16,138 nt of DNA from Candidatus Krumholzibacteriia bacterium (GCA_030590265.1 JAUUYW010000033.1:1-16138); one strand, 5' to 3'. Numbered from the stretch's first letter, positions 7,202 to 15,064 are shown. Numbers and translations: made by a program. Notes: generated by a model not told the origin, from the sequence alone.

Positions 7202-8218
7202 TTGAAGCAAATCCTCATCATCCGTTTTGGAGCCCTCGGAGACCTGTGCCTGCTGGCCTGGTCCTTGTCACGTTTTGCCCAAAGCCAAGAAGCGACCGAC
7301 TGCCAGGTCACACTTGTGACCAAAGCCGCCTTCGCTCCGCTCATGGAAAACGTGCATGGCATTGACCGCGTTATTGCTCTGCCCTCTGGCGGCTTCAACC
7401 AATTGCGCCAACTGGCTGTTCATTTGCGCAACCAAAAATTCGACACCATTGTCGATGCCCACAATATCCTGCGCAGCCACCTCATGCTGATGCTCATGGG
7501 CAAACGCCCCAGCGCACAACTCAAAAAACACACCACCGCCCGCTTGGCTCTGCTCGGTCTGCGCAAAAGCCACCGTCATTTGAACACCACCATGAGCCAG
7601 CGCTTCGATGCCTTGTTTGATTCCTTGGTGGCAAACCCGGCGTCAGAATATCCTGCCCCTCTCGCCAGACTGAAAATTTTCACCCCCGGTTCCCCTCCGC
7701 CCTTGGGCCTCGCTCCCGGTGCTCAATGGAACAGCAAGCGTTGGCCGGAAGAAAACTTTGCGGATATCGTGCAGAACATTTGCCAAGAAAATGATACTCC
7801 CGTACGTATCTTTATCGGTCCAAGGGAAGCCGACTGGTTCCCCGAAAGCCGCCTGGCCCTGATTGCTGCCAAGCACCAGCAAGTGGAAATCATCCAGGAC
7901 CGTCCTCTCATTGAAGTGGCAAGCCTCCTGGCTGAATGCTCCTGGGTTTTGACCAACGACAGCGGTCTGCTGCATGTAGCTGAAGCCGTGGGCACTCCCG
8001 TGCTGGCTTTCTTCGGCCCCACCGTAAAGCAGTTCGGATATTTCCCCCACCTGCCCGGCAGCCGTGTTTTGGAAGTGGAATTGGAATGTCGCCCCTGCTC
8101 GCGCAATGGCAAACGAGAATGCCACCGGGGTGATCTGGCCTGCCTCAAACGGATCGAACCAGACTTGGTCCTTGAAACCCTGACCCAAATGACCCAAGCC
8201 TCGGAGTCATCCTCATGA
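7202..8218 (+). CDS. Glycosyltransferase family 9 (ADP-heptose:LPS heptosyltransferase-like)
   Basis: About 338 residues. GT9 enzymes add heptose or a similar sugar to the LPS inner core on the cytoplasmic face of the inner membrane. The N-terminus ILIIRFGALGDLCLL is the family's nucleotide-sugar fold start. PGAQWNSKRWPEENFADIV is the mid-protein motif. TNDSGLLHVAEAVGTPVLAFFGPT is the donor-binding motif. A final C-rich segment (ECRPCSRNGKRECHRGDLACL) matches the usual CxPC...C...CL tail. I start at TTG 7202, with TAAGG 5 nt upstream and MKQILIIRF as the product. In-frame alternatives are ATG 7151, which lies inside a TTTCCC-AAAGC-GGGAAA hairpin, and TTG 7109; the extra residues look non-homologous. 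The stop overlaps the waaA start by 4 bp (ATGA). Donor and position in the core are not predictable. Confidence 0.9.
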   Translation: MKQILIIRFGALGDLCLLAWSLSRFAQSQEATDCQVTLVTKAAFAPLMENVHGIDRVIALPSGGFNQLRQLAVHLRNQKFDTIVDAHNILRSHLMLMLMGKRPSAQLKKHTTARLALLGLRKSHRHLNTTMSQRFDALFDSLVANPASEYPAPLARLKIFTPGSPPPLGLAPGAQWNSKRWPEENFADIVQNICQENDTPVRIFIGPREADWFPESRLALIAAKHQQVEIIQDRPLIEVASLLAECSWVLTNDSGLLHVAEAVGTPVLAFFGPTVKQFGYFPHLPGSRVLEVELECRPCSRNGKRECHRGDLACLKRIEPDLVLETLTQMTQASESSS

Positions 8219-9558
8219 GCCCGGAAAATTCTCCCATCAGAGCCAAGGGTTTGCTTCTGCGCCTCTACCAAACAGCCAGCCCCATTCTGGTGGGCCTGGC
8301 CAACCACTTGGCTTCTTTTTCCACGAAACTGGAAACTGGTGTTAAAGGGCGTCAGGGCCTGATGGAACGCTTGGCCCACAAGGCTTCTGCAGTGCGCGGT
8401 GGCATTTGGTTTCATGTCACCAGTGTCGGTGAATACGAGCAGGCCCGTCCCATCATCGACGCCATCAAAGCCCTGCCGGATGCGCCCCCGGTCATGGTCA
8501 CCCATTTTTCTCCTTCGGGATACGATTTTGCGCTCAAACGCCCCTGTGCAGATGTTCACGAATACCTTCCTTTCGATCACCCTGACCACATGGAACGCCT
8601 GGTGCAAATGTGGCAACCCCGCCTGCTGGTCTTTGTGAAATTTGATTGCTGGCCGAACCAGGTTCTGGCGGCTGTGCGCCATCAGGTACCGGTGTTTTTG
8701 TTGGCAGGTTCTTTGCAACCCAAAAGCTCCCGTCTGCACCCCATGGCCAAAGCAATGTTCCGGGAAATATTCAATCATTTCACGCACATCGGAGTTTGCA
8801 CGCCCGACGACGCCCAACGCTTCGTCGAGGAGCTCGGTGTCTCTTGCCCGGTCAGTGTTACCGGCGATACCAGGGTGGAACAGGTCATCCTGCGCTTCGA
8901 AGCCGCCCGCGACGGCACCACCGCCACTGAATTGAAAAAACTTGGCGGACGCCTGCTCATCCTCGGCAGCACCTGGCCCCCTGATGAAAAGTTGTGGTTG
9001 CCTATCCTGCCCGAACTGTTGAATCAATTCCCGGACCTCAAAGTGGTGCTCACCCCCCACGAACCTTTGCCGCACCGTCTGGCAGCCCTGGAGAAGCGCC
9101 TCAACCGTGAAAAAATCGTTCACACCCGCCTGTCCCAATTGATGGCTAGTGGGGCCAGCGTCCACCTGGAAACCCGCATCATCCTGGTGGACAGCATCGG
9201 AGTACTGGCGGAAATCTACCGTTCGGGTCATCTTGCCTACGTGGGAGGCAGCTTCACTACCGGAGTTCACAACACCATGGAGCCTGCGGTGGCCACCATG
9301 CCGGTGATGTTCGGCCCCCGAATCCAAAACGCCGAAGAAGCCGGGCTGCTAGTCTCACGCCAGGCCGGATTTGTGCTCAACACACCGGAGGAAGCCCTCG
9401 CCCAGGCCGGGCGTTTGTTGTCCGATGAAAAATTGCTGAAGGAAACAGGCCTATTAGCCCGGCAGGTGGTCCTGGACCAACGCGGCGCCACCGAGCGCAG
9501 CCTGCACACCATAGAACCCTATTTGAAATCATCCTGGAGAGAAAACCATGCGACCTGA
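8215..9558 (+). CDS. waaA: 3-deoxy-D-manno-octulosonic acid (Kdo) transferase
   Basis: A 447-residue GT30 enzyme that transfers Kdo from CMP-Kdo to lipid A precursor, the first step of LPS core assembly. An N-terminal hydrophobic, basic segment (residues 10-35) is the usual membrane anchor. WFHVTSVGEYEQARPII (65-81) contains the conserved SVGE with the catalytic Glu at about 73. The C-terminal half has GSTWPPDE, then DSIGVLAEIYRSGHLAYVGGSFTTGVHNTMEPA, the family's G-G-S-F...H-N-x-x-E-P signature. In place of the proteobacterial PRHPER-type motif it has TPHEPLPHR, a form I associate with FCB-type enzymes. GGAG lies 8 nt before the ATG. The gene overlaps the GT9 gene by 4 bp and the radical SAM gene by 11 bp. 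Confidence 0.95.
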   Translation: MSPENSPIRAKGLLLRLYQTASPILVGLANHLASFSTKLETGVKGRQGLMERLAHKASAVRGGIWFHVTSVGEYEQARPIIDAIKALPDAPPVMVTHFSPSGYDFALKRPCADVHEYLPFDHPDHMERLVQMWQPRLLVFVKFDCWPNQVLAAVRHQVPVFLLAGSLQPKSSRLHPMAKAMFREIFNHFTHIGVCTPDDAQRFVEELGVSCPVSVTGDTRVEQVILRFEAARDGTTATELKKLGGRLLILGSTWPPDEKLWLPILPELLNQFPDLKVVLTPHEPLPHRLAALEKRLNREKIVHTRLSQLMASGASVHLETRIILVDSIGVLAEIYRSGHLAYVGGSFTTGVHNTMEPAVATMPVMFGPRIQNAEEAGLLVSRQAGFVLNTPEEALAQAGRLLSDEKLLKETGLLARQVVLDQRGATERSLHTIEPYLKSSWRENHAT

Positions 9559-10492
9559 TCAGGCTGACCAGAGCAAACGCCCATCTGCCCGCAACAAGAA
9601 TGTCTCCGGCGCCCGCTGGAACCTGCCCTACGCCGAAAAACCCCGTTTCATTCAACTGGAGACGGTGACCAAGTGCAATGCCAAATGCGCATTCTGCCCC
9701 CAGAATGAGATCGTGCGCGACCCATCCCGCATGCCCACCGAGACCTGGCAAAAAATTGTCGATGATACGCGCGGCCTGGGAATAATCTATCGTCCCTTTT
9801 TGACCAACGAGCCTTTTGTGGACAACCGCATGCCCGAAATCGTGCGCTATATCAAAAGCAACGATCCCACGGCCCAAGTCGAGTTCAACACCAATGGCGA
9901 ACTGGTCACCGAACAATTGAGCATCGATTTGCTGGAAGCCGGTGTGGACATCATGCGCTTTTCCATTGATGGACTCAGCCGCGAGACCTACGAACCGTCA
10001 CGCCTGGGTATCAACTACGACCGGGTCATGGAGCGCACCCAACGGTTTCTGCAACTCTGGGACGAAGGTGGTTACCGTGACAAAGTCTTCACCGAAGTGC
10101 GCATGATCGAAGTGCCTGAGAACACTCACGAGGTTCAGGACTACCGCGCCTTCTGGGAGCCCCAATGCAGTGAAGTGCTGGTCACCCAACTCTACCAATG
10201 GCCCTGGACCGGACAACAGCGCCACGACGTGGTGATGAAACCCTGCCTCAAGGTTCTGGACGAGATGTTCTTCTATTCCAATGGAAACGCCACCATCTGC
10301 TGCTGGGATGTGCACGAACGAGCAGTTATTGGCAATGTTCAGGAGCAGTCAGTCCTGGAGATATGGGAAAGTTACGCCGCCAATTGCCTGCGCGATTTGC
10401 TGGACGATGGCCGGCGCGATCTGATCCACCTGTGCAGCCGTTGCAACGCTTACCAGGATTATGATTTCAGCAAGTTCGAGCAGAAGTCCTAA
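9548..10492 (+). CDS. Radical SAM/SPASM-domain enzyme linked to waaA
   Basis: A 314-residue radical SAM protein. The CxxxCxxC motif that binds the SAM-coordinating 4Fe-4S cluster is at C43-C47-C50 (TKCNAKCAFC). FNTNGELV and MRFSIDGLSRETYE are the usual barrel motifs. The C-terminal part is SPASM-like: KPCLKVLDEMFFYSNGNATICCWD, then IGNVQEQSVLEIWES, then LCSRCNAY (C296, C299). These cysteines would hold one or two auxiliary Fe-S clusters. SPASM enzymes modify peptides, proteins or sugars. Here no small peptide gene is present, and the gene starts inside waaA with GGAGA 7 nt upstream of its ATG, so a role in LPS or envelope glycan modification is the best guess by context. Its stop overlaps the convergent queC stop by 4 bp. 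Confidence 0.9.
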   Translation: MRPDQADQSKRPSARNKNVSGARWNLPYAEKPRFIQLETVTKCNAKCAFCPQNEIVRDPSRMPTETWQKIVDDTRGLGIIYRPFLTNEPFVDNRMPEIVRYIKSNDPTAQVEFNTNGELVTEQLSIDLLEAGVDIMRFSIDGLSRETYEPSRLGINYDRVMERTQRFLQLWDEGGYRDKVFTEVRMIEVPENTHEVQDYRAFWEPQCSEVLVTQLYQWPWTGQQRHDVVMKPCLKVLDEMFFYSNGNATICCWDVHERAVIGNVQEQSVLEIWESYAANCLRDLLDDGRRDLIHLCSRCNAYQDYDFSKFEQKS

Positions 10493-11169
10493 TCGTACGG
10501 GATCGGATCGACCACACCAGCAGCTTCAAACCCACGCAAACGCAGGAGACAGCTTTCGCACACGCCGCAGGCTTTCTCCGATTGGGTATAACAGGACCAG
10601 GTCAAGTGCAATGGAGCGTCCAGTTCAACACCACGCAAGACAATGGACTTCTTGTTCATCCTGATCAACGGCGTGTGAATGAGCACCTTGGTATCGGGTT
10701 TGGTCCCCGCATCAGCCGCCGCGGAAAATTTGTCATAAAAATCCTGCCGACAATCGGGATACCCACTGCCGTCTTCTTCCACAGCTCCAATGAACAGACC
10801 CCGGGCCCCGATCACCTCACCCCAGCTCACACCCACACAAAGAATGTGCGCGTTGCGGAAAGGCACATAGGTCGAAGGCACAACCGCTCCGTCTTGGGGT
10901 AAGCCCGTTTCAACCGCCATGGATTCATCCACCAAACTGCTGCCGCCAATTTCCTTCAAATAGGAAATATCCACCACTAGCCGCTGCTTGATTTCGTAAT
11001 GATCAGCCAAAGTATGGAAAGCATGCAATTCACGCGCTTCGGTGCGTTGACCATAATTGACATGCAACAGGGCCACGTCGTATTGCAAAGTGGCTTCGGC
11101 CAAACACACCGCCGAATCCAGTCCCCCACTGGCCAATACGATGGCCAGATCCTTCTTTGTATCACTCAT
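10489..11169 (-). CDS. queC: 7-cyano-7-deazaguanine (preQ0) synthase
   Basis: A 226-residue ATP-dependent enzyme that converts 7-carboxy-7-deazaguanine plus ammonia to preQ0, on the way to queuosine in tRNA or other 7-deazaguanines. The PP-loop SGGLDS is at 14-19. YVPFRNAHILCVGVSWGE is the mid-protein family motif. C193, C201, C204 and C207 (SCYTQSEKACGVCESC) are the zinc ligands. I start at ATG 11169, one base after the queE stop, with GGGAG about 6 nt upstream. A longer in-frame reading from 11232 adds 21 residues that overlap queE and do not belong to the family. Substrate comes from the adjacent queE. The stop codon (TAG) overlaps the radical SAM stop (TAA) on the other strand. Confidence 0.95.
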   Translation of the reverse strand: MSDTKKDLAIVLASGGLDSAVCLAEATLQYDVALLHVNYGQRTEARELHAFHTLADHYEIKQRLVVDISYLKEIGGSSLVDESMAVETGLPQDGAVVPSTYVPFRNAHILCVGVSWGEVIGARGLFIGAVEEDGSGYPDCRQDFYDKFSAAADAGTKPDTKVLIHTPLIRMNKKSIVLRGVELDAPLHLTWSCYTQSEKACGVCESCLLRLRGFEAAGVVDPIPYD

Positions 11170-11170
11170 C

Positions 11171-11833
11171 TCAAACTCCCCGTTCCACATTGGGCCAAAT
11201 AACCTTGTGCAATTGAATCTGGAAACAAACATCCAGACCGTCTTTTAAAATCCACTCGGCCAAATCACGTGAGGACAAGCTGTCCTGCACCGGAGAAAAC
11301 GAAACCCTTAGTTGCGGGTCCCATCGACCACCGGCCAGAACCAAATCCCGGGCCCATTCATAATCCTGACGATGGGCACAGACGACCTTGATTTCATCGC
11401 CCTGGCCCAATAAAGCCAAACCCTGCCAGTCAATTTTTTCGGAACCAATGCCGCTGCCCGGGGCTTTCAGATCCACGACCCGGTGAACCCCTTGAGGAAC
11501 ATCGGCCAATGACAAAGCCTTCGACCCCATCAAGGTACCACTGGTCTCCAACAAAATACGGCGACCATCGGCCAGAAGTGCCTGCATCAGTTGTTGAACT
11601 TCATGCTGCAGCAATGGCTCGCCGCCGGTAAGCAAAACAGTCTTGAAACAGTTGTCACGCACCTTTTGCACAATGTCCTGAACCGAAAGGTTTTGCCCGC
11701 CGGTAAAGCTGTGCTCGGAATCACACCAGGAGCACCGAATATGGCATCCTGTCAAACGAATCAATGTGCAGGGCCAACCCATGAAGCGTGACTCTCCACT
11801 GATAGCAGTGTATATTTCATTGACCTTAAGCAA
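11171..11833 (-). CDS. queE: 7-carboxy-7-deazaguanine synthase (radical SAM)
   Basis: A 220-residue radical SAM enzyme that makes 7-carboxy-7-deazaguanine from 6-carboxytetrahydropterin. The 4Fe-4S motif is C30-x3-C34-x2-C37 (TGCHIRCSWCDSEHSF). Also present are GGEPLLQ (70-76), LETSGT and VDLKAPGSG, all diagnostic of QueE. The start is TTG at 11833 with GGGAG 7 nt upstream; the resulting MLKVNEIYTAISGES matches the normal start of the family and no in-frame ATG fits. It is followed one base later by queC. queD and queF are not in the window. Confidence 0.94.
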   Translation of the reverse strand: MLKVNEIYTAISGESRFMGWPCTLIRLTGCHIRCSWCDSEHSFTGGQNLSVQDIVQKVRDNCFKTVLLTGGEPLLQHEVQQLMQALLADGRRILLETSGTLMGSKALSLADVPQGVHRVVDLKAPGSGIGSEKIDWQGLALLGQGDEIKVVCAHRQDYEWARDLVLAGGRWDPQLRVSFSPVQDSLSSRDLAEWILKDGLDVCFQIQLHKVIWPNVERGV

Positions 11834-11884
11834 GAGCCTTCTCCCTGGTCAGAATAAGCGAACCACTGAAAGTACGAATTGCAA

Positions 11885-13117
11885 ATGATAGTCCATGACC
11901 TGCCCGGCAACAACTTCATTCATCTCAAAAAAGTGATGCTGACAGCCTGGTTCATTGCTATAACTTTATTTGTTTCTTCCTGTGGAAAAGACAGCACTGA
12001 TCAGACCAACAAGTCCACCAACAATTCGGTCACCGCCAACGATCTCTGCGAAATCACCGTGGACGACACCGCCTGGCAGGTCTTTGCCGGGTATGCCCAC
12101 GCTGCAGCCAGTGAAAATCCACCAACCAGAACCGACTTCCAGGTTTTTGCGGATTTGCCCATCATATCCCATTGGAAAGAAAGCATGGATGGCAATCTGC
12201 CTTCCATCCGCATAGTCAACTGGCTGGAGGCTACCTTCGCAAGTGACGAAGTGGCAACCGGTGTCAAACACAATAAGGATCGCCGTCGATTCAGCGAAAG
12301 TTTCCGCTACTCCGTTGAGCACCTTGTAGAAATTGACTCGCTGATCCAGAAATTTCAAACCGGCGGCCATTGCTGCAGTTTTAGGGACCAGATCGATTTC
12401 TGGATTTCCTCCGACGTAACACCCGATTCCCTGGTCATCGGCTTCTTTCCCAGCAAGCCTGAAATCCGAACAATGGAAAATTTTCTTTTTGTGGATACCG
12501 GTGTTTTGCAGGCAGGCAATTTGAATCAATTGGTGAGACAACTCACCGGCATGCTGTTTCGTTCTACAATGGCGTTGCATGGAGATTCGCCCACCGGCAC
12601 CGAAGGTGAACTGGCCGTGGCCCACAGTCTTCGCATCATGATGAACGAGGGCCTGATCGATTACATCCAGGATCAGCCGGGCACCATTTTCAACCCAGTT
12701 CATCCCAAACTAGGTGAGATCAATATCGTACCGGAGACAGTTTTTGAGCACGGGCAAAGAGCAATTTCCCTGCTTAATTTCAATTTGCCAAAAATGTTTG
12801 CCGATGAGGATTTGATGCAGAAGAACGGACGCAATCTGGCCAAAACCCTCTTGGCTTCCAGCTCGTTGCGACAGGGTGGTTATTCCATGAGCAGCGCCAT
12901 CGCAGGGCAATTGGGTGAAGAACGTCTGCGCGATACAGCTGGCTCGCCTACTGCCTGGCTGGCAGCCTATCAGGAAGCCGCCAAATTGAATCCCTCCCCC
13001 ACTCCTGACCCCTATGAAGTTCCGACCGAACTCTATCGCTGCATGCCACCGCTTGACGAAGAGGTTTATGAGGGTCTGCAGAACATTCTCTCTAATATCT
13101 TTTCGACCAGCCAATAA
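11885..13117 (+). CDS. Lipoprotein of unknown function, gluzincin-like layout
   Basis: About 410 residues. Lys-Lys precedes the hydrophobic stretch LTAWFIAITLFVSSC, and VSSC is a lipobox with Cys at about 33, so the protein should be lipid-anchored facing the periplasm. I do not recognise the family with certainty. The order of elements recalls bacterial DUF5700-type putative zinc peptidases: a central FLFVDTGVLQAGNLNQLVRQLTGMLFR where those have HExxH, then MMNEGLIDYIQ where those have EGLADYI. The histidines are missing here, so it would be catalytically dead if related. The start is uncertain: ATG 11885 (used), TTG 11879 and ATG 11936 are in frame and none has a clear ribosome-binding site. 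It is divergent from queE (about 50 bp) and convergent with the M49 gene. Confidence 0.8.
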   Translation: MIVHDLPGNNFIHLKKVMLTAWFIAITLFVSSCGKDSTDQTNKSTNNSVTANDLCEITVDDTAWQVFAGYAHAAASENPPTRTDFQVFADLPIISHWKESMDGNLPSIRIVNWLEATFASDEVATGVKHNKDRRRFSESFRYSVEHLVEIDSLIQKFQTGGHCCSFRDQIDFWISSDVTPDSLVIGFFPSKPEIRTMENFLFVDTGVLQAGNLNQLVRQLTGMLFRSTMALHGDSPTGTEGELAVAHSLRIMMNEGLIDYIQDQPGTIFNPVHPKLGEINIVPETVFEHGQRAISLLNFNLPKMFADEDLMQKNGRNLAKTLLASSSLRQGGYSMSSAIAGQLGEERLRDTAGSPTAWLAAYQEAAKLNPSPTPDPYEVPTELYRCMPPLDEEVYEGLQNILSNIFSTSQ

Positions 13118-13147
13118 AAATGCTCCCCGGCCCAACAGCCGGGGAGC
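13113..13147 (-). terminator. Terminator of the M49 lipoprotein gene
   Basis: A perfect 10-bp GC-rich stem GCTCCCCGGC / GCCGGGGAGC with loop CCAACA lies at 13122-13147. On the minus strand ATTTTTATT follows, overlapping the stop codon of the convergent lipoprotein gene. On the plus strand no U-run follows, so it is mainly a minus-strand terminator, 18 nt after the M49 stop. Confidence 0.75.
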
Positions 13148-13164
13148 TCCATACTGTCCTGATG

Positions 13165-14883
13165 TTATTCGTAAGTAGGGAACAACGGTTCAAGATCCAC
13201 CGGAATATCATCCAACCTTGCCAGGGAAGCAGCCAGCATATCGGTCATAACCCCATATTTGTTGATGAAGTCCACTGACCCCTGGTAATCGCCATGGGCC
13301 TGAATCACGCAAATCTCAGCGACCAATTCGGCGATGGCTTTTTCAAATACGGGCACATCAATGCTGTACCGTCCGCTATCCCCATGAAAGAGCACAGCTT
13401 TTTTCTCAAGCAGGTAATTGTACTGAATGGCGTTGGCTTGCCCGTGGGCTTCGCCGATGCCAAACCTTACCGACCGGAACAATCCCGCCAAATAAGTGGC
13501 CGACTGCTCCTTGAAAATGTTTTCGGAAAAATACCCACGACCCGCCCTGGTCAAAACGAAGATATCCCACTCACCCATGGCGTCGGCTTTGGCCTCTTCC
13601 AGGGTGCTGTAGGTTTCTTTCAACTCCAAACGTACTTCAGTCTCCCGACCATCAAGGGTGATTTTCCCCGGCCCTAGCCCATGGCTCATCTCGTGCCACA
13701 GGGTGTGCAAAAAGAAAGATTCAGCCGTCAGGTCACCCACTTGTTCGGGCACCACCAAAACGTCGGCAATGGGCAGCAGAATTTTTTCAAACTTTGATTT
13801 CATCACATTGCGCAACAGGACTTTTTTACTGCCCTTGGCTTCACGAACCCGTTCATCATTGGGCAGGTTGAAGGCGATGGTCTGCACGGCGGTGCGGGTA
13901 TCACCCGCACTGTAAACTTCATCCACCACCCGAATGGGCGACTCTCCACCACGACTAGTATTTTTCATATCGTCGGCAATGGGCAATTGGGATTCCAGCC
14001 AGGGCAGCTCATCCTTGAATTTCGCCAATCGGGCCGATTCAATAGGATCGGTCACAGTGACAAAGCTTTCAAAAGCCGCCTTGAAACCGAAAAGTCCATC
14101 TTCATAGGTTTCATAGGGACCAATGGTGATTTCCACGGTGCTGTCCAAATCCATCCAGAGCATATCAGACTCGTAATAGTCATCCGTAGCAAAAGCATCG
14201 GCACGGGAATTCAGGAAAGCCCGCAGGGACTCGTTGGCAGTCAGAACAGCGGCTTCACGCAACAACCCGGCTGCTTCGTCCAGCTGGGGTTTGAAAAATT
14301 TCGAATAGGGAATGGCCTTCAAGGCCCCACTCTCATCCCGGCGAATCATGGTGAACAGACCATCGAAACCCTGGGTCGGATCGGAAATCATGGCTTTTTC
14401 CTGCTCCGAAAGATCAAGAGGGTAATAATTTGCTCCTTCGGGATGCTTCCAGGAACCAAAAAACGGTTCATGATGGAAACGACGATCCCAGGGACTGACA
14501 TTGATGGCAAAATAGCGCCTCAATCCCACCTGTTGGTTGGCGGGCAAATCATCAATGACGGCCAGCAGTTCTTCGCGGCAGGGAGTGGCCTGCAGAAGGA
14601 AAATCTCGTTCATCAATTTGCTGGCGGCCACCAGCTTATTCAGCACCGCGGTCTGCGTTGCATCCAGATGGCTGATGTCGGGAGTCAGCTCCGTGGGAAC
14701 GTAAGCTTCGAGACGGGCAGACAAATCGTCGACCACAGTGACAGGACCCTGCTCAACCCAGTCGCAGGTGCCGGTGTCTGATTCATTTCTCACGTTGTTC
14801 TCCTCCTGCTCTGAACAACCGAGCACACCGGCAATCAGGGCCAGGCTCAATATGGTGATTCCCAATAGTTTGATAATCTGCAT
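13165..14883 (-). CDS. Lipoprotein, M49 dipeptidyl-peptidase III-like zinc metallopeptidase
   Basis: A 572-residue protein. Residues 1-23 form a lipoprotein signal (KLLGITILSLALIAGVLGC, lipid-modified Cys23). The zinc site is H397-E398-M-S-H401 in LWHEMSHGLGPGKI, and the third ligand lies in EEAKAD (429-434), the pattern of M49-related peptidases. GPYETYEDGLFGFKAAFE at about 255-272 is another block conserved in the group. M49 enzymes release dipeptides from peptide N-termini. This one has HExxH rather than the HExxGH of eukaryotic DPP III, as in the Nudix-fused plant and bacterial relatives. A lipid anchor suggests it trims peptides in the periplasm. ATG 14883 has AAGGAG 5 nt upstream. The frame stays open to 15159, but that stretch crosses the tRNA and is not coding. 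No clear promoter lies between it and the tRNA terminator. Confidence 0.88.
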   Translation of the reverse strand: MQIIKLLGITILSLALIAGVLGCSEQEENNVRNESDTGTCDWVEQGPVTVVDDLSARLEAYVPTELTPDISHLDATQTAVLNKLVAASKLMNEIFLLQATPCREELLAVIDDLPANQQVGLRRYFAINVSPWDRRFHHEPFFGSWKHPEGANYYPLDLSEQEKAMISDPTQGFDGLFTMIRRDESGALKAIPYSKFFKPQLDEAAGLLREAAVLTANESLRAFLNSRADAFATDDYYESDMLWMDLDSTVEITIGPYETYEDGLFGFKAAFESFVTVTDPIESARLAKFKDELPWLESQLPIADDMKNTSRGGESPIRVVDEVYSAGDTRTAVQTIAFNLPNDERVREAKGSKKVLLRNVMKSKFEKILLPIADVLVVPEQVGDLTAESFFLHTLWHEMSHGLGPGKITLDGRETEVRLELKETYSTLEEAKADAMGEWDIFVLTRAGRGYFSENIFKEQSATYLAGLFRSVRFGIGEAHGQANAIQYNYLLEKKAVLFHGDSGRYSIDVPVFEKAIAELVAEICVIQAHGDYQGSVDFINKYGVMTDMLAASLARLDDIPVDLEPLFPTYE

Positions 14884-14926
14884 GGTAACTCCTTGTCGGT
14901 TGGCTGAATCCGCACCTGATGGGCAT

Positions 14927-14951
14927 AAAAAAACCGCGACCAAAGTCGCGG
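14927..14951 (-). terminator. Intrinsic terminator after tRNA-Asp
   Basis: Perfect 7-bp stem CCGCGAC / GTCGCGG with a 4-nt loop, followed on the minus strand by seven T. A second T7 run lies between the tRNA CCA end and the stem. It ends 43 nt before the M49 ATG. Confidence 0.88.
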
Positions 14952-14960
14952 ATAAAAAAA

Positions 14961-15038
14961 TGGCGGGAGCGACGAGACTCGAACTCGCGACCTCCGGCTT
15001 GACAGGCCGGCGTTCTAACCAAACTGAACTACGCCCCC
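14961..15038 (-). tRNA. tRNA-Asp (anticodon GTC)
   Basis: 78 nt including an encoded CCA. Acceptor GGGGGCG pairs with CGCTCCC (one G-U pair), discriminator G. D-arm GTTC/GAAC with a 10-nt loop, one T longer than usual. Anticodon arm CCGGC-CTGTCAA-GCCGG shows GTC, decoding GAC and GAU. T-arm GCGAG-TTCGAGT-CTCGT. GUC anticodons are targets of queuosine modification, and queC and queE are encoded in the same window. A near-consensus promoter is 20 nt upstream and a strong terminator follows. Confidence 0.97.
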
Positions 15039-15064
15039 GCCAGAATCTCTCTAACGAGGCCAGC

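Noticed and set aside
7723..9327. Long minus-strand open frame of 534 codons
   Set aside because: It lies opposite the GT9 and waaA genes, which have clear family motifs. Its product is a low-complexity His/Gln/Gly-rich shadow.
11170..11232. Upstream extension of queC by 21 residues
   Set aside because: It overlaps queE coding sequence; ATG 11169 has a ribosome-binding site and gives the normal QueC N-terminus.
13987..14781. Plus-strand 264-codon frame
   Set aside because: Opposite the M49 peptidase gene, with no ribosome-binding site or recognisable domain.
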